Assembly (NCBI GenBank): GCA_963972195.1
Contig: CAXATH010000007.1
Coordinates: 1 to 64,000 of the forward strand
Origin: Litorimonas sp963972195
Lineage (GTDB): Bacteria; Pseudomonadota; Alphaproteobacteria; Caulobacterales; Maricaulaceae
DNA length: 64,000 nt
Reading direction: 5' to 3'
Shown here: piece after piece, positions 50,131 to 59,775 of the stretch
How positions within the stretch are numbered: position 1 is the stretch's first letter
Layout of the letters: the number at the start of each line of letters is the position of its first letter
Position numbers and translations under genes: made by a program
The notes under the pieces: model-generated
Databases searched by the model: none
What the model was told of the DNA's origin: nothing
Seen by the model: the letters and a program-made list of their open reading frames with translations, nothing else

Positions 50131-52686
50131 ATGCGTCACTTGGTACTTTCTTCGTCAGTTAGTCTTCTGGCCCTATCCTGTCTTGCCGGGTGCGAAACAC
50201 CGGCTTCGAATACAAGTAATCTAGATGACAAATCGGCTGCCATGACCGATGTAATGGCGGGACAGGTGAATCCTGAAATCTGGCCAAAGGTAGAAAGCCC
50301 CGTCGGCCTGAACCCTGAAATCGAACAGAGAATTACGGATATCATGTCCAAAATGACTCTGCGCCATAAAGTTGGACAGATTATACAGGCAGATATTGGG
50401 TCTATTACGCCTGAGGATTTGCGGAAATACCCCCTTGGCTCGATTTTGAACGGAGGCAATTCTGCGCCGAACGGAGACAATCGCTCTCCGGCTTCGGATT
50501 GGGTAAAGCTAGCAGATGAATTTTACGCAGCGTCCAAAGACGCTTATGGCGAGGGGGTTCCTTTTATTCCTATGATTTGGGGCACAGACGCGGTTCACGG
50601 ACATAATAATATTCCTGGGGCGACAGTTTTTCCGCATAATATTGGTTTGGGCGCGACCCGTAATCCCTCCCTTTTAGGTAAAATCGGCGAAGTCACGGCG
50701 CAAGAAATTCGTATCGGCGCTCAAGAGTGGACATTCGCTCCGACAATTGCGGTCGTCCGCGATGATCGATGGGGGCGAACTTATGAGGGATATTCCGAAA
50801 ACCCCGAGGTGACGGCTTCCTACGCCGGGGAGTTGATTGAGGGCATTCAGGGACCTGTCGGCAGCCCCGATTGGCTGAAAGGCAATCATGTTATCGCGAC
50901 GGCAAAGCACTTTATCGGCGACGGCGGAACCAACCAAGGCCGCGATCAGGGGGATAATACGGACAGTGAAGAGGATCTTCGCGATGTCCATAATGCGGGT
51001 TATCCTGCGGCTCTTAGCGCAGGCGTGCAATCTGTCATGATTTCCTTTTCAAGCTGGCAGGGACAAAAGCTGACGGGCCACAAAGGTTTGATTACGGACG
51101 TTTTGAAAGAGCGTATGGGTTTTGACGGATTTGTTGTCGGGGACTGGAACGCTCACGGGCAGATTGACTCTTGCACGACGGAGGACTGCCCTGCGGCTCT
51201 CCATGCCGGGCTGGATATGTATATGGCCCCGGATAGCTGGAAAGGTCTTTTCGAAAACACGCTCGAGCAGGCCGAAGATGGAGCGCTTGATCTGGATCGC
51301 CTGGACGATGCGGTCCGGCGTATTTTACGTGTGAAATTACGTTCTGGACTATTCGACGCCGGAAAGCCAAGCACGCGCGGTGTGGCAGGTAATTATGCCC
51401 TGTTGCAAAACCCGGAAAGCAAAGAGATCGCCCGTCAAGCGGTTCGGGAATCCCTTGTTCTATTGAAAAACAACGGCGTATTGCCGCTTTCTCCTTCCGC
51501 TAACGTCCTGATGACCGGAGATGGTGCCGACAATATTGGCAAACAATCGGGTGGTTGGACATTGTCATGGCAGGGAACCGGGAATGAAAACTCTGATTTT
51601 CCAGGGGGCAGTTCTATTTATGACGGTGTGAAACGTCATGTCGACGCCGCGGGCGGGACTGTAACTCTTTCAGATGACGGAAGTTACACCGTCAAACCGG
51701 ATGTCGCCATGGTCGTGTTCGGCGAAGACCCGTATGCTGAATTCAAAGGCGACATTGATAGTTTGGCCTATAAACCCGGAGATGACAGCGACCTGAACCG
51801 GCTTTTGAAATATAAGTCCGAGGGCATTCCCGTTGTCGCTGTTTTTCTTTCCGGCCGCCCGCTTTGGGTGAACCGCGAGATCAATGCCTCTGATGCTTTT
51901 GTGGCGGCGTGGCTCCCCGGCTCCGAGGGTGGCTATGCGGCAGATGTTCTTTTCAGCGACGCGAATGGAAATGCCGCGTATGATTTCAAAGGAAAGCTGT
52001 CTTATTCTTGGCCGCGAACAGCTATTCAGACGCCGTTGAATTATGATGACGAAGATTACGACCCATTATTTGCATATGGGTATGGGCTCTCTTATGCGGC
52101 CCCAGCCGAGGTGGGCGTCTTGTCCGAAGAGGCAGGTATCGAACTCTCTGCCAAGAACACCACGGAGTTTTTCAAGGCGGGTAAAGCTGTTTTCCCTTGG
52201 ACAATCGTTTTGGGCGACGCAGCCGGGAAAACAACTGTTTCAACGACGAAAGCGGCTTCTCCCGACGGGGACATATCAATCGTTTCTGCCGATGACGGCG
52301 TCCAAGAAAATATTAGAACCCTAAGCTGGTCAGGCGAAGGGGAAGGACGATTTGAAGTTCGTGGAACGCCGGTTGACTTAACCCGTCAGAATACTGCGGA
52401 TATGGCAGTTTATATTCGTATGCGGGCAGAAACGCCGATTATAGGCGAGTTGAGCCTGTCGGCTGATTGCGGGACAAACTCCTGCGTAGATGCACAGGAT
52501 CTTACACCTATATTAAAGCAGGGCGAGTGGACCGATGTATCAGTCAAGCTATCGTGTTTTGGGGAAGGTTCTGAAATGGAATTTGTCGCCGCCCCGTTTG
52601 TCATTGAGAGCGATGATGCGTTAAAAGTTTCTCTGTCAGATGTAAGATTGGTCTCGAATGAAGGGCAGGCAGTCTGTTTGAATTAG
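50131..52686 (+). CDS. GH3 family beta-glucosidase lipoprotein
   Basis: An 851-residue glycoside hydrolase family 3 enzyme. The lipobox is LAGC at about residues 18-21. Domain 1 shows MTLRHKVGQIIQADIG, WGTDAVHGHNN, TFAPTIAVVRDDRWGRTYE and the nucleophile region GFDGFVVGDWNAHG. Domain 2 has VLLKNNGVLPL and WLPGSEGG. A C-terminal beta-sandwich domain (about 670-850), as in ExoP-type exo-glucosidases, follows. It cleaves terminal beta-glucosyl units from oligosaccharides at the cell envelope. Its products would feed glk and zwf downstream. The match to ExoP-like enzymes is strong; linkage specificity is not readable. Confidence 0.94.
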   Translation: MRHLVLSSSVSLLALSCLAGCETPASNTSNLDDKSAAMTDVMAGQVNPEIWPKVESPVGLNPEIEQRITDIMSKMTLRHKVGQIIQADIGSITPEDLRKYPLGSILNGGNSAPNGDNRSPASDWVKLADEFYAASKDAYGEGVPFIPMIWGTDAVHGHNNIPGATVFPHNIGLGATRNPSLLGKIGEVTAQEIRIGAQEWTFAPTIAVVRDDRWGRTYEGYSENPEVTASYAGELIEGIQGPVGSPDWLKGNHVIATAKHFIGDGGTNQGRDQGDNTDSEEDLRDVHNAGYPAALSAGVQSVMISFSSWQGQKLTGHKGLITDVLKERMGFDGFVVGDWNAHGQIDSCTTEDCPAALHAGLDMYMAPDSWKGLFENTLEQAEDGALDLDRLDDAVRRILRVKLRSGLFDAGKPSTRGVAGNYALLQNPESKEIARQAVRESLVLLKNNGVLPLSPSANVLMTGDGADNIGKQSGGWTLSWQGTGNENSDFPGGSSIYDGVKRHVDAAGGTVTLSDDGSYTVKPDVAMVVFGEDPYAEFKGDIDSLAYKPGDDSDLNRLLKYKSEGIPVVAVFLSGRPLWVNREINASDAFVAAWLPGSEGGYAADVLFSDANGNAAYDFKGKLSYSWPRTAIQTPLNYDDEDYDPLFAYGYGLSYAAPAEVGVLSEEAGIELSAKNTTEFFKAGKAVFPWTIVLGDAAGKTTVSTTKAASPDGDISIVSADDGVQENIRTLSWSGEGEGRFEVRGTPVDLTRQNTADMAVYIRMRAETPIIGELSLSADCGTNSCVDAQDLTPILKQGEWTDVSVKLSCFGEGSEMEFVAAPFVIESDDALKVSLSDVRLVSNEGQAVCLN

Positions 52687-52708
52687 AGCCAAAATACTTG
52701 AATTAAAG

Positions 52709-52738
52709 AGCCCGGTCATTGACCGGGCTTTTGTTTTC
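52709..52738 (+). terminator. Terminator after GH3 gene
   Basis: AGCCCGGTC (52709-52717), loop ATT, GACCGGGCT (52721-52729), then TTTTGTTTT. It lies 22 bases after the GH3 stop and ahead of the convergent eda gene. Confidence 0.85.
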
Positions 52739-52752
52739 ATCGCTTTGAAGTC

Positions 52753-53373
52753 TCACAGAGACTGCGCGAGTTTTGCATTTTCTGTTATAGCGTCCCAATT
52801 TTTTGCGGCCAAATTGTCTTTGTCCGCAATCCAGGAGCCGCCAACAGAAACCACTGTTTTTACATTAAGATAGGGACGCACAAGATCTTTGCCTATACCG
52901 CCTGTTGGCATAAATCTGAGTTGTGTTAGCGGTCCGCCTATGGCTTTAAGAGTTGCGATACCGCCGCTTGCCTCGGCAGGGAAAAACTTCACAAAGTCAT
53001 ATCCGGCTTCGATCATAGCGACAGCTTCGCCGGTGGTGCTGATACCTGGAATAGCGGGAATACCGGCTTCCGAAATAGCTTGTATCAGGGCTGGCGTTGT
53101 ACCAGGCGTCACGACAAAGTCGACGCCCATGTCAGCACAAGCGTCAACTTGATTTTTATGAATAACCGTTCCAACACCTAAAAGAATCCCTAAATCCGCC
53201 TCGGCGATCGCTTTGATGCCATCATAGGCTGCTTCAGTCCGGAGTGTGAGTTCAATGGCATTTATGCCGCCTGCCTGAAGGGCTTTGGCAAGCGGAACCG
53301 CGTCAGCAGCGTCATGCAAAGTGACGACCGGGACAACTTTTATCCCCTTAAGTTTTTCAATGAGACCTGTCAT
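52753..53373 (-). CDS. eda: 2-keto-3-deoxy-6-phosphogluconate aldolase
   Basis: A 206-residue KDPG aldolase, the usual length. The Schiff-base lysine lies in FVKFFPAEASGG, with the catalytic Glu in IELTLRTEAA and the phosphate-binding loops TPGTTPALIQ and MPTGGI. It splits KDPG to pyruvate and glyceraldehyde-3-phosphate, the last Entner-Doudoroff step. It is transcribed opposite to the zwf-pgl-edd-glk operon, on the other side of the LacI gene. Its upstream gap has no exact copy of the LacI palindrome. Confidence 0.96.
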   Translation of the reverse strand: MTGLIEKLKGIKVVPVVTLHDAADAVPLAKALQAGGINAIELTLRTEAAYDGIKAIAEADLGILLGVGTVIHKNQVDACADMGVDFVVTPGTTPALIQAISEAGIPAIPGISTTGEAVAMIEAGYDFVKFFPAEASGGIATLKAIGGPLTQLRFMPTGGIGKDLVRPYLNVKTVVSVGGSWIADKDNLAAKNWDAITENAKLAQSL

Positions 53374-53597
53374 GGCGTTCCGTTATTATGCTGGGGTGAG
53401 GTTTGAATGTTAGAGCTAAGCAGTGGCATCTTCAGTGTCAAACTAGGATAGAATAATATTGTAAGAATTCTAAAAAATTACCATATCTATATCATAAACA
53501 CCCGAAACTTGATGGCAATTTGTTGATTTATTTACGAATCTGTTGCAAGTTTAAATTGGAGTGAAACTGCGTCCGAGCAGAAAAGTAGAACGCAGAT

Positions 53598-54632
53598 ATG
53601 AGGGCCATGAAAGCAACAATAACAGATGTGGCTAAAATTGCGGGCGTCTCCATGAAGACGGTTTCTCGTGTCCTGAACAATGAGCCGAATGTCGCGGCGA
53701 AGACGCGCGAAAAAGTTCTCGCTGTCGCCGCAGACCTGAGATATTCACCTAACCTCGCCGCAAAGGGGCTGGCGAGTTCAAAATCATATCTCGTTGCGCT
53801 CGTTTACGATAACCCTAGTCCTTATTACATCGCGAAAATTCAATCCGGGGCGATCGACGCCTGCCGGAAATTTGGATATCACCTTGTCCCTGAACCCTTA
53901 CAGCTGCCGGATGTCGGCGATGAGGAAAGTCAGGCAGAAACGGTCCGGCATCTTTTGCACCGCCTTCCGGTCGACGGCGTAATATTGACCCCGCCGCTTA
54001 GCGATTCCCCGGGTGTCATAAAAGCGCTCGAGACTATGAAAATCCCATTTGTACTGATTGCGCCTTCCGGCCGTGAAAACGGAATAAATGCCGTGAAGAT
54101 GGATGATATTCAGGCGGCACGGGAAATGACGGAATTCCTGATTGCCCAAGGACATACATCTATAGGGTTTATCAAGGGTCACCCGGAGCATAGCGCAACG
54201 GCTTTGCGCTATGAGGGTTTTCGCGACGCTATGGCAAATGCTCGGCTAACGGTTCACAGTCATGAGGTCATACAAGGCGACTTTTCATTCAGATCCGGCG
54301 TAAATGCAGCTGAAGCGCTTTTGGCGGACAAAAGTTCACACCCTTCGGCAATTTTTGCGTCCAATGATGACATGGCGGCCGGGGTTGTCTCCGTTGCTTC
54401 GCGGCTGGGAATACTTGTGCCTGACGAGCTTTCGGTTTGCGGGTTTGATGATACGCCATTGGCGAAAATTCTCTTCCCGCAACTAACAACCGTACAGCAG
54501 CCCATTTATGAAATGGGCTTCCACGCAGTGAAAACCCTCGTTGATCCGACGCAAAAGTCCAAGCCTGCTGAGACCCGAAACCTTGATTTTAAGCTTGTTG
54601 TGAGAGATTCCGCCCTTATTCAAAGCAGATAA
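53598..54632 (+). CDS. LacI-family transcription regulator
   Basis: A 344-residue LacI/GalR regulator. The N-terminal HTH reads TITDVAKIAGVSMKTVSRVLNNE with the hinge LAAKGLASSKS, then a periplasmic-binding-like sensor with SIGFIKGHPEH and IFASNDDMAAGVV. It lies between eda and zwf. The palindrome TGACAGCGCTGTCA just downstream, overlapping the -35 of zwf, and its near copy before the TonB receptor are the probable targets. It would repress sugar uptake and Entner-Doudoroff genes until a sugar or sugar-phosphate effector binds. The effector is unknown. The frame has two near start codons (53598 and 53607). Confidence 0.93.
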   Translation: MRAMKATITDVAKIAGVSMKTVSRVLNNEPNVAAKTREKVLAVAADLRYSPNLAAKGLASSKSYLVALVYDNPSPYYIAKIQSGAIDACRKFGYHLVPEPLQLPDVGDEESQAETVRHLLHRLPVDGVILTPPLSDSPGVIKALETMKIPFVLIAPSGRENGINAVKMDDIQAAREMTEFLIAQGHTSIGFIKGHPEHSATALRYEGFRDAMANARLTVHSHEVIQGDFSFRSGVNAAEALLADKSSHPSAIFASNDDMAAGVVSVASRLGILVPDELSVCGFDDTPLAKILFPQLTTVQQPIYEMGFHAVKTLVDPTQKSKPAETRNLDFKLVVRDSALIQSR

Positions 54633-54646
54633 GTTTTTCTTAGGGT

Positions 54647-54675
54647 TTGACAGCGCTGTCATTCTCGATTTATCT
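54647..54675 (+). promoter_or_regulatory. LacI-type operator and promoter before zwf operon
   Basis: TTGACA (54647-54652), 17 bases, TTATCT (54670-54675). The perfect palindrome TGACAGCGCTGTCA (54648-54661) covers the -35 box, a repressor arrangement. A transcript start at about 54682 excludes ATG 54678 as start codon. Confidence 0.78.
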
Positions 54676-54698
54676 CTATGCTAAATTATAAGGGGAAT

Positions 54699-56231
54699 AT
54701 GTCAGTGACTGACAAGAAAAACCGCAAAGCGACACAGAAGAATAAGGGCGAGGCGAAAGCGCCGCGTTCCAGTTTCGTGCCTGTCAAACCCTTCGAAATG
54801 ATAATTTTCGGAGCGACAGGGGATTTGGCTCGGCGAAAAATATTTCCGGCGCTTTATCATAGATTTGTGGACGGACAGCTTCCGGCAAACTCCCGGATTA
54901 TTGGCGTATCTCGAAGTGAACACAGCCGCGAAGACTTTATTGAGATAGTCCACGAAAATTACTGTGAATTCGAAAAAGAAGATACGCTCGACCAGGAAAA
55001 GTGGAATGAATTCATTGCCTTAATTGATTATGTCTCAATAGATGTTCTCAAGGATTCTGATTGGTCGAATTTGGCCAAGGCCGTTGATGATAAGAACTCG
55101 CTGATCCGGGTTTTCTATCTGGCCATGCCCCCTTCAATGTTTGCAGGCATATGCCAGGGTTTGAAAGAAGCAGGGCTGGCCCACAAGAAATCTCGCGTCG
55201 TTCTGGAAAAACCCATCGGGACGGATTTCGACTCCGCCAACGAAATCAATGAGGGTGTTGCCAAGGTTTTTGATGAAAACCGCATCTACCGGATTGACCA
55301 TTATCTCGGTAAGGAAACAGTACAAAACCTGCTAGTCTTGAGGTTTGGCAATATTCTTCTAGAGCCGCTCTGGAACAGTAATGCGATTGAGCACATCGAG
55401 ATAACCGTCGCCGAAGATATCGGCGTGAGCGGACGCGGCTCCTATTATGACTCGGCCGGCGCTTTGCGCGATATGGTTCAAAATCATTTATTGCAACTGC
55501 TCTGCCTGACCACGATGGAAGCGCCGTCTTCACTCGGAGCCGATGATGTCCGAACCGAAAAAATCAAAGTGCTACGGGCACTTGAGCGCATTACGGTCGA
55601 CAATGTGAAAGAAAAGACCGTGAGGGGGCAATATACAAATGGCCGGGTCGATGGGAAGGCCGTGAATGGATACTTGGTTGATCTCGACGTAGAGGACAGC
55701 AAGACAGAAACCTTTGTGGCGATCCATGCTGAAATAAAAAATTGGCGCTGGGCGGGTGTGCCTATTTACCTGCGCACAGGTAAACGCATGAGCAGTCGCC
55801 GCTCTGAAGTTGTCATCCAGTTCAAGCCTGTCCCGCATTCCATTTTTGGCGAAGACACCAAAATCAATCCGAATAAACTTGTAATACGGCTTCAACCGGA
55901 CGAAGCGGTTCGTTTGTTTATGGAAATCAAAGAGCCTGGGGCAGGGGGCCTTCGGCTCAAGACGCTTCCGCTAAACTTGTCTTATGCCGACAATTTTACG
56001 GTTCGTTATCCTGATGCTTATGAGCGTCTTTTGATGGATGTCGTACGCGGCAATCTAAGCCTGTTTATGCGCCGCGACGAAGTTGAGGCCGCTTGGCGCT
56101 GGGTTGATAGCGTTTTGGAGGCATGGGACGAGACAAACCAAATCACCCGTCCGTATTTCGCCGGAACAGACGGACCAGAAGCAGCAAGTGAGATGTTGAC
56201 GGATCTGGGCGATTCTTGGTCGGAGGCTTAA
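54699..56231 (+). CDS. zwf: Glucose-6-phosphate 1-dehydrogenase
   Basis: A 510-residue G6PD. The NADP motif is IFGATGDLARRKIFPALYHR (about residues 30-50) and the active-site block RIDHYLGKE (about 205). A longer than usual lysine-rich N-terminal extension of about 25 residues precedes the fold. It oxidises glucose-6-phosphate to 6-phosphogluconolactone. ATG 54699 follows AGGGGA closely (GTG 54705 has better spacing), while ATG 54678 would precede the likely transcript start. First gene of zwf-pgl-edd-glk-gluconolactonase, with the next start five bases away. Confidence 0.95.
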   Translation: MSVTDKKNRKATQKNKGEAKAPRSSFVPVKPFEMIIFGATGDLARRKIFPALYHRFVDGQLPANSRIIGVSRSEHSREDFIEIVHENYCEFEKEDTLDQEKWNEFIALIDYVSIDVLKDSDWSNLAKAVDDKNSLIRVFYLAMPPSMFAGICQGLKEAGLAHKKSRVVLEKPIGTDFDSANEINEGVAKVFDENRIYRIDHYLGKETVQNLLVLRFGNILLEPLWNSNAIEHIEITVAEDIGVSGRGSYYDSAGALRDMVQNHLLQLLCLTTMEAPSSLGADDVRTEKIKVLRALERITVDNVKEKTVRGQYTNGRVDGKAVNGYLVDLDVEDSKTETFVAIHAEIKNWRWAGVPIYLRTGKRMSSRRSEVVIQFKPVPHSIFGEDTKINPNKLVIRLQPDEAVRLFMEIKEPGAGGLRLKTLPLNLSYADNFTVRYPDAYERLLMDVVRGNLSLFMRRDEVEAAWRWVDSVLEAWDETNQITRPYFAGTDGPEAASEMLTDLGDSWSEA

Positions 56232-56233
56232 AT

Positions 56234-56959
56234 ATGCCCACATCAGGTCATAATTATCATGTCGCAGACAACGCGGACGAATATGTGCGTGAGGCAGCTG
56301 AATCCATCAGGCTATGTTTGGAGGACGCGCTCTTGGCGCGGGGAAAAGCGAGCCTACTCGTCTCAGGCGGCTCTAGTCCCAAACCAGTCTACGAAGCGTT
56401 GAGCCGAACATCATTGGATTGGAAGAATATCACGGTCAGCCTCGTGGATGAACGTTGGGTACCCGAAGGCGCAGAAGGTTCAAATGCGAGTTTCATCAAA
56501 GAGACGTTATTGCAAAATGAGGCGGCAGAAGCTTCGTTCGTTCCGCTTGTGAACGACGCGCCAAATGCCAAAGACGCCGCGCCGGACATGGCCAGAGTTT
56601 TTGACAAGCGCTTTCCAGAGGCCGTTGATGTTTGTGTTATGGGGATGGGGACGGACGGCCACACCGCGTCTTGGTTCCCTAGGTCTGAAACCCTTGACGA
56701 AGCCCTAGAAATTGAAAGAGCTGATTCTCTAGTCTGGCAGGATGCGTCCGGTCAGGGCGGGGGAAGCGGCTTTGATGACCGCATAACGGTGAGCCTGCCC
56801 ATTGTCATGCGCGCCCGCAATGTGTTTTTATTAATCCCCGGATTGTCAAAAAAGACCGTCTGGGAAGAAAGCGCAGACAAAGAAATTCACGAGGCCCCAG
56901 TTACCACTTTGCGGGCGGCAGAGGCGCGTCTGCATATTTACACTCATGAGGGAGCATAG
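56234..56959 (+). CDS. pgl: 6-phosphogluconolactonase
   Basis: A 241-residue SugarP isomerase-fold lactonase. It shows LLVSGGSSPKPVYEAL, VSLVDERWVPEGAEGSN and MGMGTDGHTASWFPRS, the diagnostic motifs of DevB/Pgl. It hydrolyses 6-phosphogluconolactone to 6-phosphogluconate. The frame opens earlier, inside zwf, at 56216; ATG 56234 lies just after the zwf stop with GGAGG in front. Confidence 0.95.
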   Translation: MPTSGHNYHVADNADEYVREAAESIRLCLEDALLARGKASLLVSGGSSPKPVYEALSRTSLDWKNITVSLVDERWVPEGAEGSNASFIKETLLQNEAAEASFVPLVNDAPNAKDAAPDMARVFDKRFPEAVDVCVMGMGTDGHTASWFPRSETLDEALEIERADSLVWQDASGQGGGSGFDDRITVSLPIVMRARNVFLLIPGLSKKTVWEESADKEIHEAPVTTLRAAEARLHIYTHEGA

Positions 56960-56962
56960 ATT

Positions 56963-58822
56963 ATGAACCCGACGATCAAAAAAGTAACGGACCGCATTAT
57001 TGAGCGGTCAAAGGCAACCCGCGCCGCCTATCTGGCTGATTGCGAAGAAAATATGCGGCCCGGCCCTCGGCGGAAACGCCTTAGCGAGGGAAATGTGGCC
57101 CATGCGAGTGCCGCTTGTCCGGTTTTAGAAAAGACAGAAATTCTAGGGGCCAAATGGGCCAATATCGGAATTGTCACGGCCTATAACGATATGCTTTCGG
57201 CCCATCAGCCATTTGAAAAGTTTCCGTCGATTATAAAACACGCGGCGCGGCGCGCGGGGGCCACAGCTCAGGTGGCAGGCGGCGTTCCGGCCATGTGCGA
57301 CGGCGTCACACAGGGACAGGACGGGATGGAGTTATCATTGTTCTCTCGGGACGTGATTGCTTACTCGACCGCCATTGCCCTGTCGCACGACATGTTTGAC
57401 GGGGTTATGCATCTTGGCGTGTGCGACAAGATCGTCCCGGGGCTGCTGATCGCGGCGCTTCGTTACGGATATCTGCCACATATTTTTTCGCCGGCGGGCC
57501 CAATGCCGTCCGGGATCACTAACCCGGAGAAAGCCAAGGTCAGACAGCTTTTTGCCGAGGGTAAAGTCGGGCGTGAAGAATTACTCGCGGCCGAATCTGC
57601 CTCTTATCACGCGCCTGGGACCTGTACGTTTTACGGCACGGCCAATACCAATCAGATGCTGATGGAAATCATGGGAATGCAATTGCCGGGCGCGTCTTTT
57701 GTTCATCCTAACACGCCTCTGCGAGACGCAATCACGGCGCAAACGACTCGCCGTCTCGTTGCAATCACGAATATGGGTGAAGAGTTTACGCCCGCTTGTA
57801 ACATCATTGATGAAAAGGCGATTGTGAACGGTCTTGTCGGGTTAATGGCGACCGGAGGGTCTACCAATCTTACCATCCATTTATCGGCGATTGCTCGCTC
57901 TGCCGGTATTTTAATTAATTGGGATGATTACGCCGAAATTTCCCACGCTGTGCCGTTGATTTGTAAAATCTACCCGAACGGAATTTCCGATGTGAACCAT
58001 TTCCATGCGGCGGGCGGTATGGCTTATCTGGTCAACGAATTGATTAAGGCTGGACTTCTAAATACGGATGTTACGACTGTAGCGGGAGGGGACGGTCTAC
58101 ATGAATATACACGTGAGCCGATCAAAAATGCCCACGCTGATCCTGATCCGGTTGTTTACCGTCAGGGGCCCAAAGAAAGCCTGAACCACGAAATTGTTTC
58201 ATCGGTAGATAAACCGTTCCGCAAGGATGGCGGATTACGTTTGCTGGAAGGCAATATCGGTCGCGGCGTAATTAAGATCTCAGCCGTGGAAGAGGAACAT
58301 CATTTAGTCGAAGCGCCTGCAATCGTCATCTCGAATCAGAACGAATTGGTCAAGATGCACAAAGCCGGAGAGCTGGAACGCGACTTCGTGGCTGTTTTGC
58401 AATTTCAGGGTCCCGCAGCCAACGGCATGCCGGAACTTCACAAGTTGACGCCGATTTTAGGCGCACTTCAAGACAAAGGATTCAAGGTTGCTCTGGTGAC
58501 AGACGGACGTATGTCCGGCGCGTCAGGCAAAGTGCCTTCTGCCATTCATATCCACCCTGAAGCTTTACATGGTGGTCCTATTTCCAAAGTCCGCACGGGA
58601 GATATTGTTCGTCTGGATGCCGGAAACGGGAAAGTTGAGGTGATTACAGAAGACAATTTTGAAGACCGAGAACCTGCAATCATGCCAAAAGCCAAGAACC
58701 TCTCGGGTCTTGGCATGAATATGTTTGAGCCGATGCGGTCCCGCGCGGACAATGCAGAAGCCGGCGCTTCAGTTTTGGGCGACCCGGAATGGATTCAAAG
58801 TCTGAGGAACCCAAACGGATGA
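56963..58822 (+). CDS. edd: 6-phosphogluconate dehydratase
   Basis: A 619-residue IlvD/Edd-family iron-sulfur dehydratase. GVPAMCDGVTQGQDGMELSL, the cluster cysteines in LGVCDKIVPG and GTCTFYGTANTNQM, and VTDGRMSGASGK mark Edd. It converts 6-phosphogluconate to KDPG, the substrate of eda. The length is usual for Edd. It begins three bases after pgl and its stop overlaps the glk ATG as ATGA. Confidence 0.96.
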   Translation: MNPTIKKVTDRIIERSKATRAAYLADCEENMRPGPRRKRLSEGNVAHASAACPVLEKTEILGAKWANIGIVTAYNDMLSAHQPFEKFPSIIKHAARRAGATAQVAGGVPAMCDGVTQGQDGMELSLFSRDVIAYSTAIALSHDMFDGVMHLGVCDKIVPGLLIAALRYGYLPHIFSPAGPMPSGITNPEKAKVRQLFAEGKVGREELLAAESASYHAPGTCTFYGTANTNQMLMEIMGMQLPGASFVHPNTPLRDAITAQTTRRLVAITNMGEEFTPACNIIDEKAIVNGLVGLMATGGSTNLTIHLSAIARSAGILINWDDYAEISHAVPLICKIYPNGISDVNHFHAAGGMAYLVNELIKAGLLNTDVTTVAGGDGLHEYTREPIKNAHADPDPVVYRQGPKESLNHEIVSSVDKPFRKDGGLRLLEGNIGRGVIKISAVEEEHHLVEAPAIVISNQNELVKMHKAGELERDFVAVLQFQGPAANGMPELHKLTPILGALQDKGFKVALVTDGRMSGASGKVPSAIHIHPEALHGGPISKVRTGDIVRLDAGNGKVEVITEDNFEDREPAIMPKAKNLSGLGMNMFEPMRSRADNAEAGASVLGDPEWIQSLRNPNG

Positions 58823-59775
58823 GTAATGCAATACTTGTCGGGGACGTCGGGGGAACGAATTGTCGGTTTGCCTTCGCAGAACTTAGCGCCCAAGGCACGA
58901 TAGACCTTCATCATTCGGAACGTTTTTCCGTCAAGGATTTTCCGAATTTCAACACGGCCGTCAAATTTTACCTCGAAAGCCAGAGTATAAAACCAACACG
59001 TGCGGCTTTTGCTTTTGCAGGCCCAAAGTTTGACGATGAAATCAAGATGACCAATATTGATTGGATCGTCTCAGAGGGCGACTTGCGCAAAACTTTTGGG
59101 TTTGAGACAGTTGTTGTTCTCAATGATTTTGTTGCAATGGCCAATGGAGCGACCGTCGTGCCCGATGACGGATTTGAAATTCTCATGCCCGGAAAGGTCA
59201 ACTATAACAAACCTGTAGCGGTTTTAGGCCCTGGCACAGGTCTTGGTATTTCCCTTATTGTTCCTGGAAATCCTTTGCGGATACTCCCGACAGAGGGCGG
59301 CCATGTGAGTTTCTCGCCTCAAAACGATCTTGAACGAGAGGTGCTCCTCCACCAACTAAAAGACGCGAACTATGTTTCGGTTGAAAGCCTCATTTCGGGG
59401 CCGGGTTTGTTACGACTTTATAATGCGATATGCGCAATAAATGACCAAGATTGCCTTTGCCGGAAGCCCGATGAAATTGTGGCCGCAGCGGAAGCCAACC
59501 CGAAATCTGTCGCGCGTTTGGCCGTCGTGACCTTTTGCAATATTCTTGGGGGGTTCGCCGGAAACGCGGCGCTGACTATGGGGGCTTCAGGCGGAGTTGT
59601 CTTAGGCGGCGGAGTTTCTCGCCATATTTCGCCCTTTTTAAACGAGTCTGATTTTAAAGCCCGCTTTCGAGATCGAGGCCACGGCTCTTGGTTTGTTAAA
59701 GAGATTCCTGTACGTCTTATCAAAGCACACTTTGTCGCCCTTTACGGCGCCGCCGCCATGGTATTGAAAAAATGA
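58819..59775 (+). CDS. glk: Glucokinase
   Basis: A 318-residue glucokinase of the Glk (not ROK) family: GDVGGTNCRFAFAE at the N-terminus, VVLNDFVAMANG, GPGTGLGIS, PTEGGHVSFSPQ and the C-terminal GGVVLGGGVSRHI. It phosphorylates free glucose from the GH3 enzyme. The start ATG 58819 overlaps the edd stop (ATGA), and its own stop overlaps the next ATG in the same way, so translation is coupled along the operon. An earlier in-frame start at 58789 is inside edd. Confidence 0.95.
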   Translation: MSNAILVGDVGGTNCRFAFAELSAQGTIDLHHSERFSVKDFPNFNTAVKFYLESQSIKPTRAAFAFAGPKFDDEIKMTNIDWIVSEGDLRKTFGFETVVVLNDFVAMANGATVVPDDGFEILMPGKVNYNKPVAVLGPGTGLGISLIVPGNPLRILPTEGGHVSFSPQNDLEREVLLHQLKDANYVSVESLISGPGLLRLYNAICAINDQDCLCRKPDEIVAAAEANPKSVARLAVVTFCNILGGFAGNAALTMGASGGVVLGGGVSRHISPFLNESDFKARFRDRGHGSWFVKEIPVRLIKAHFVALYGAAAMVLKK

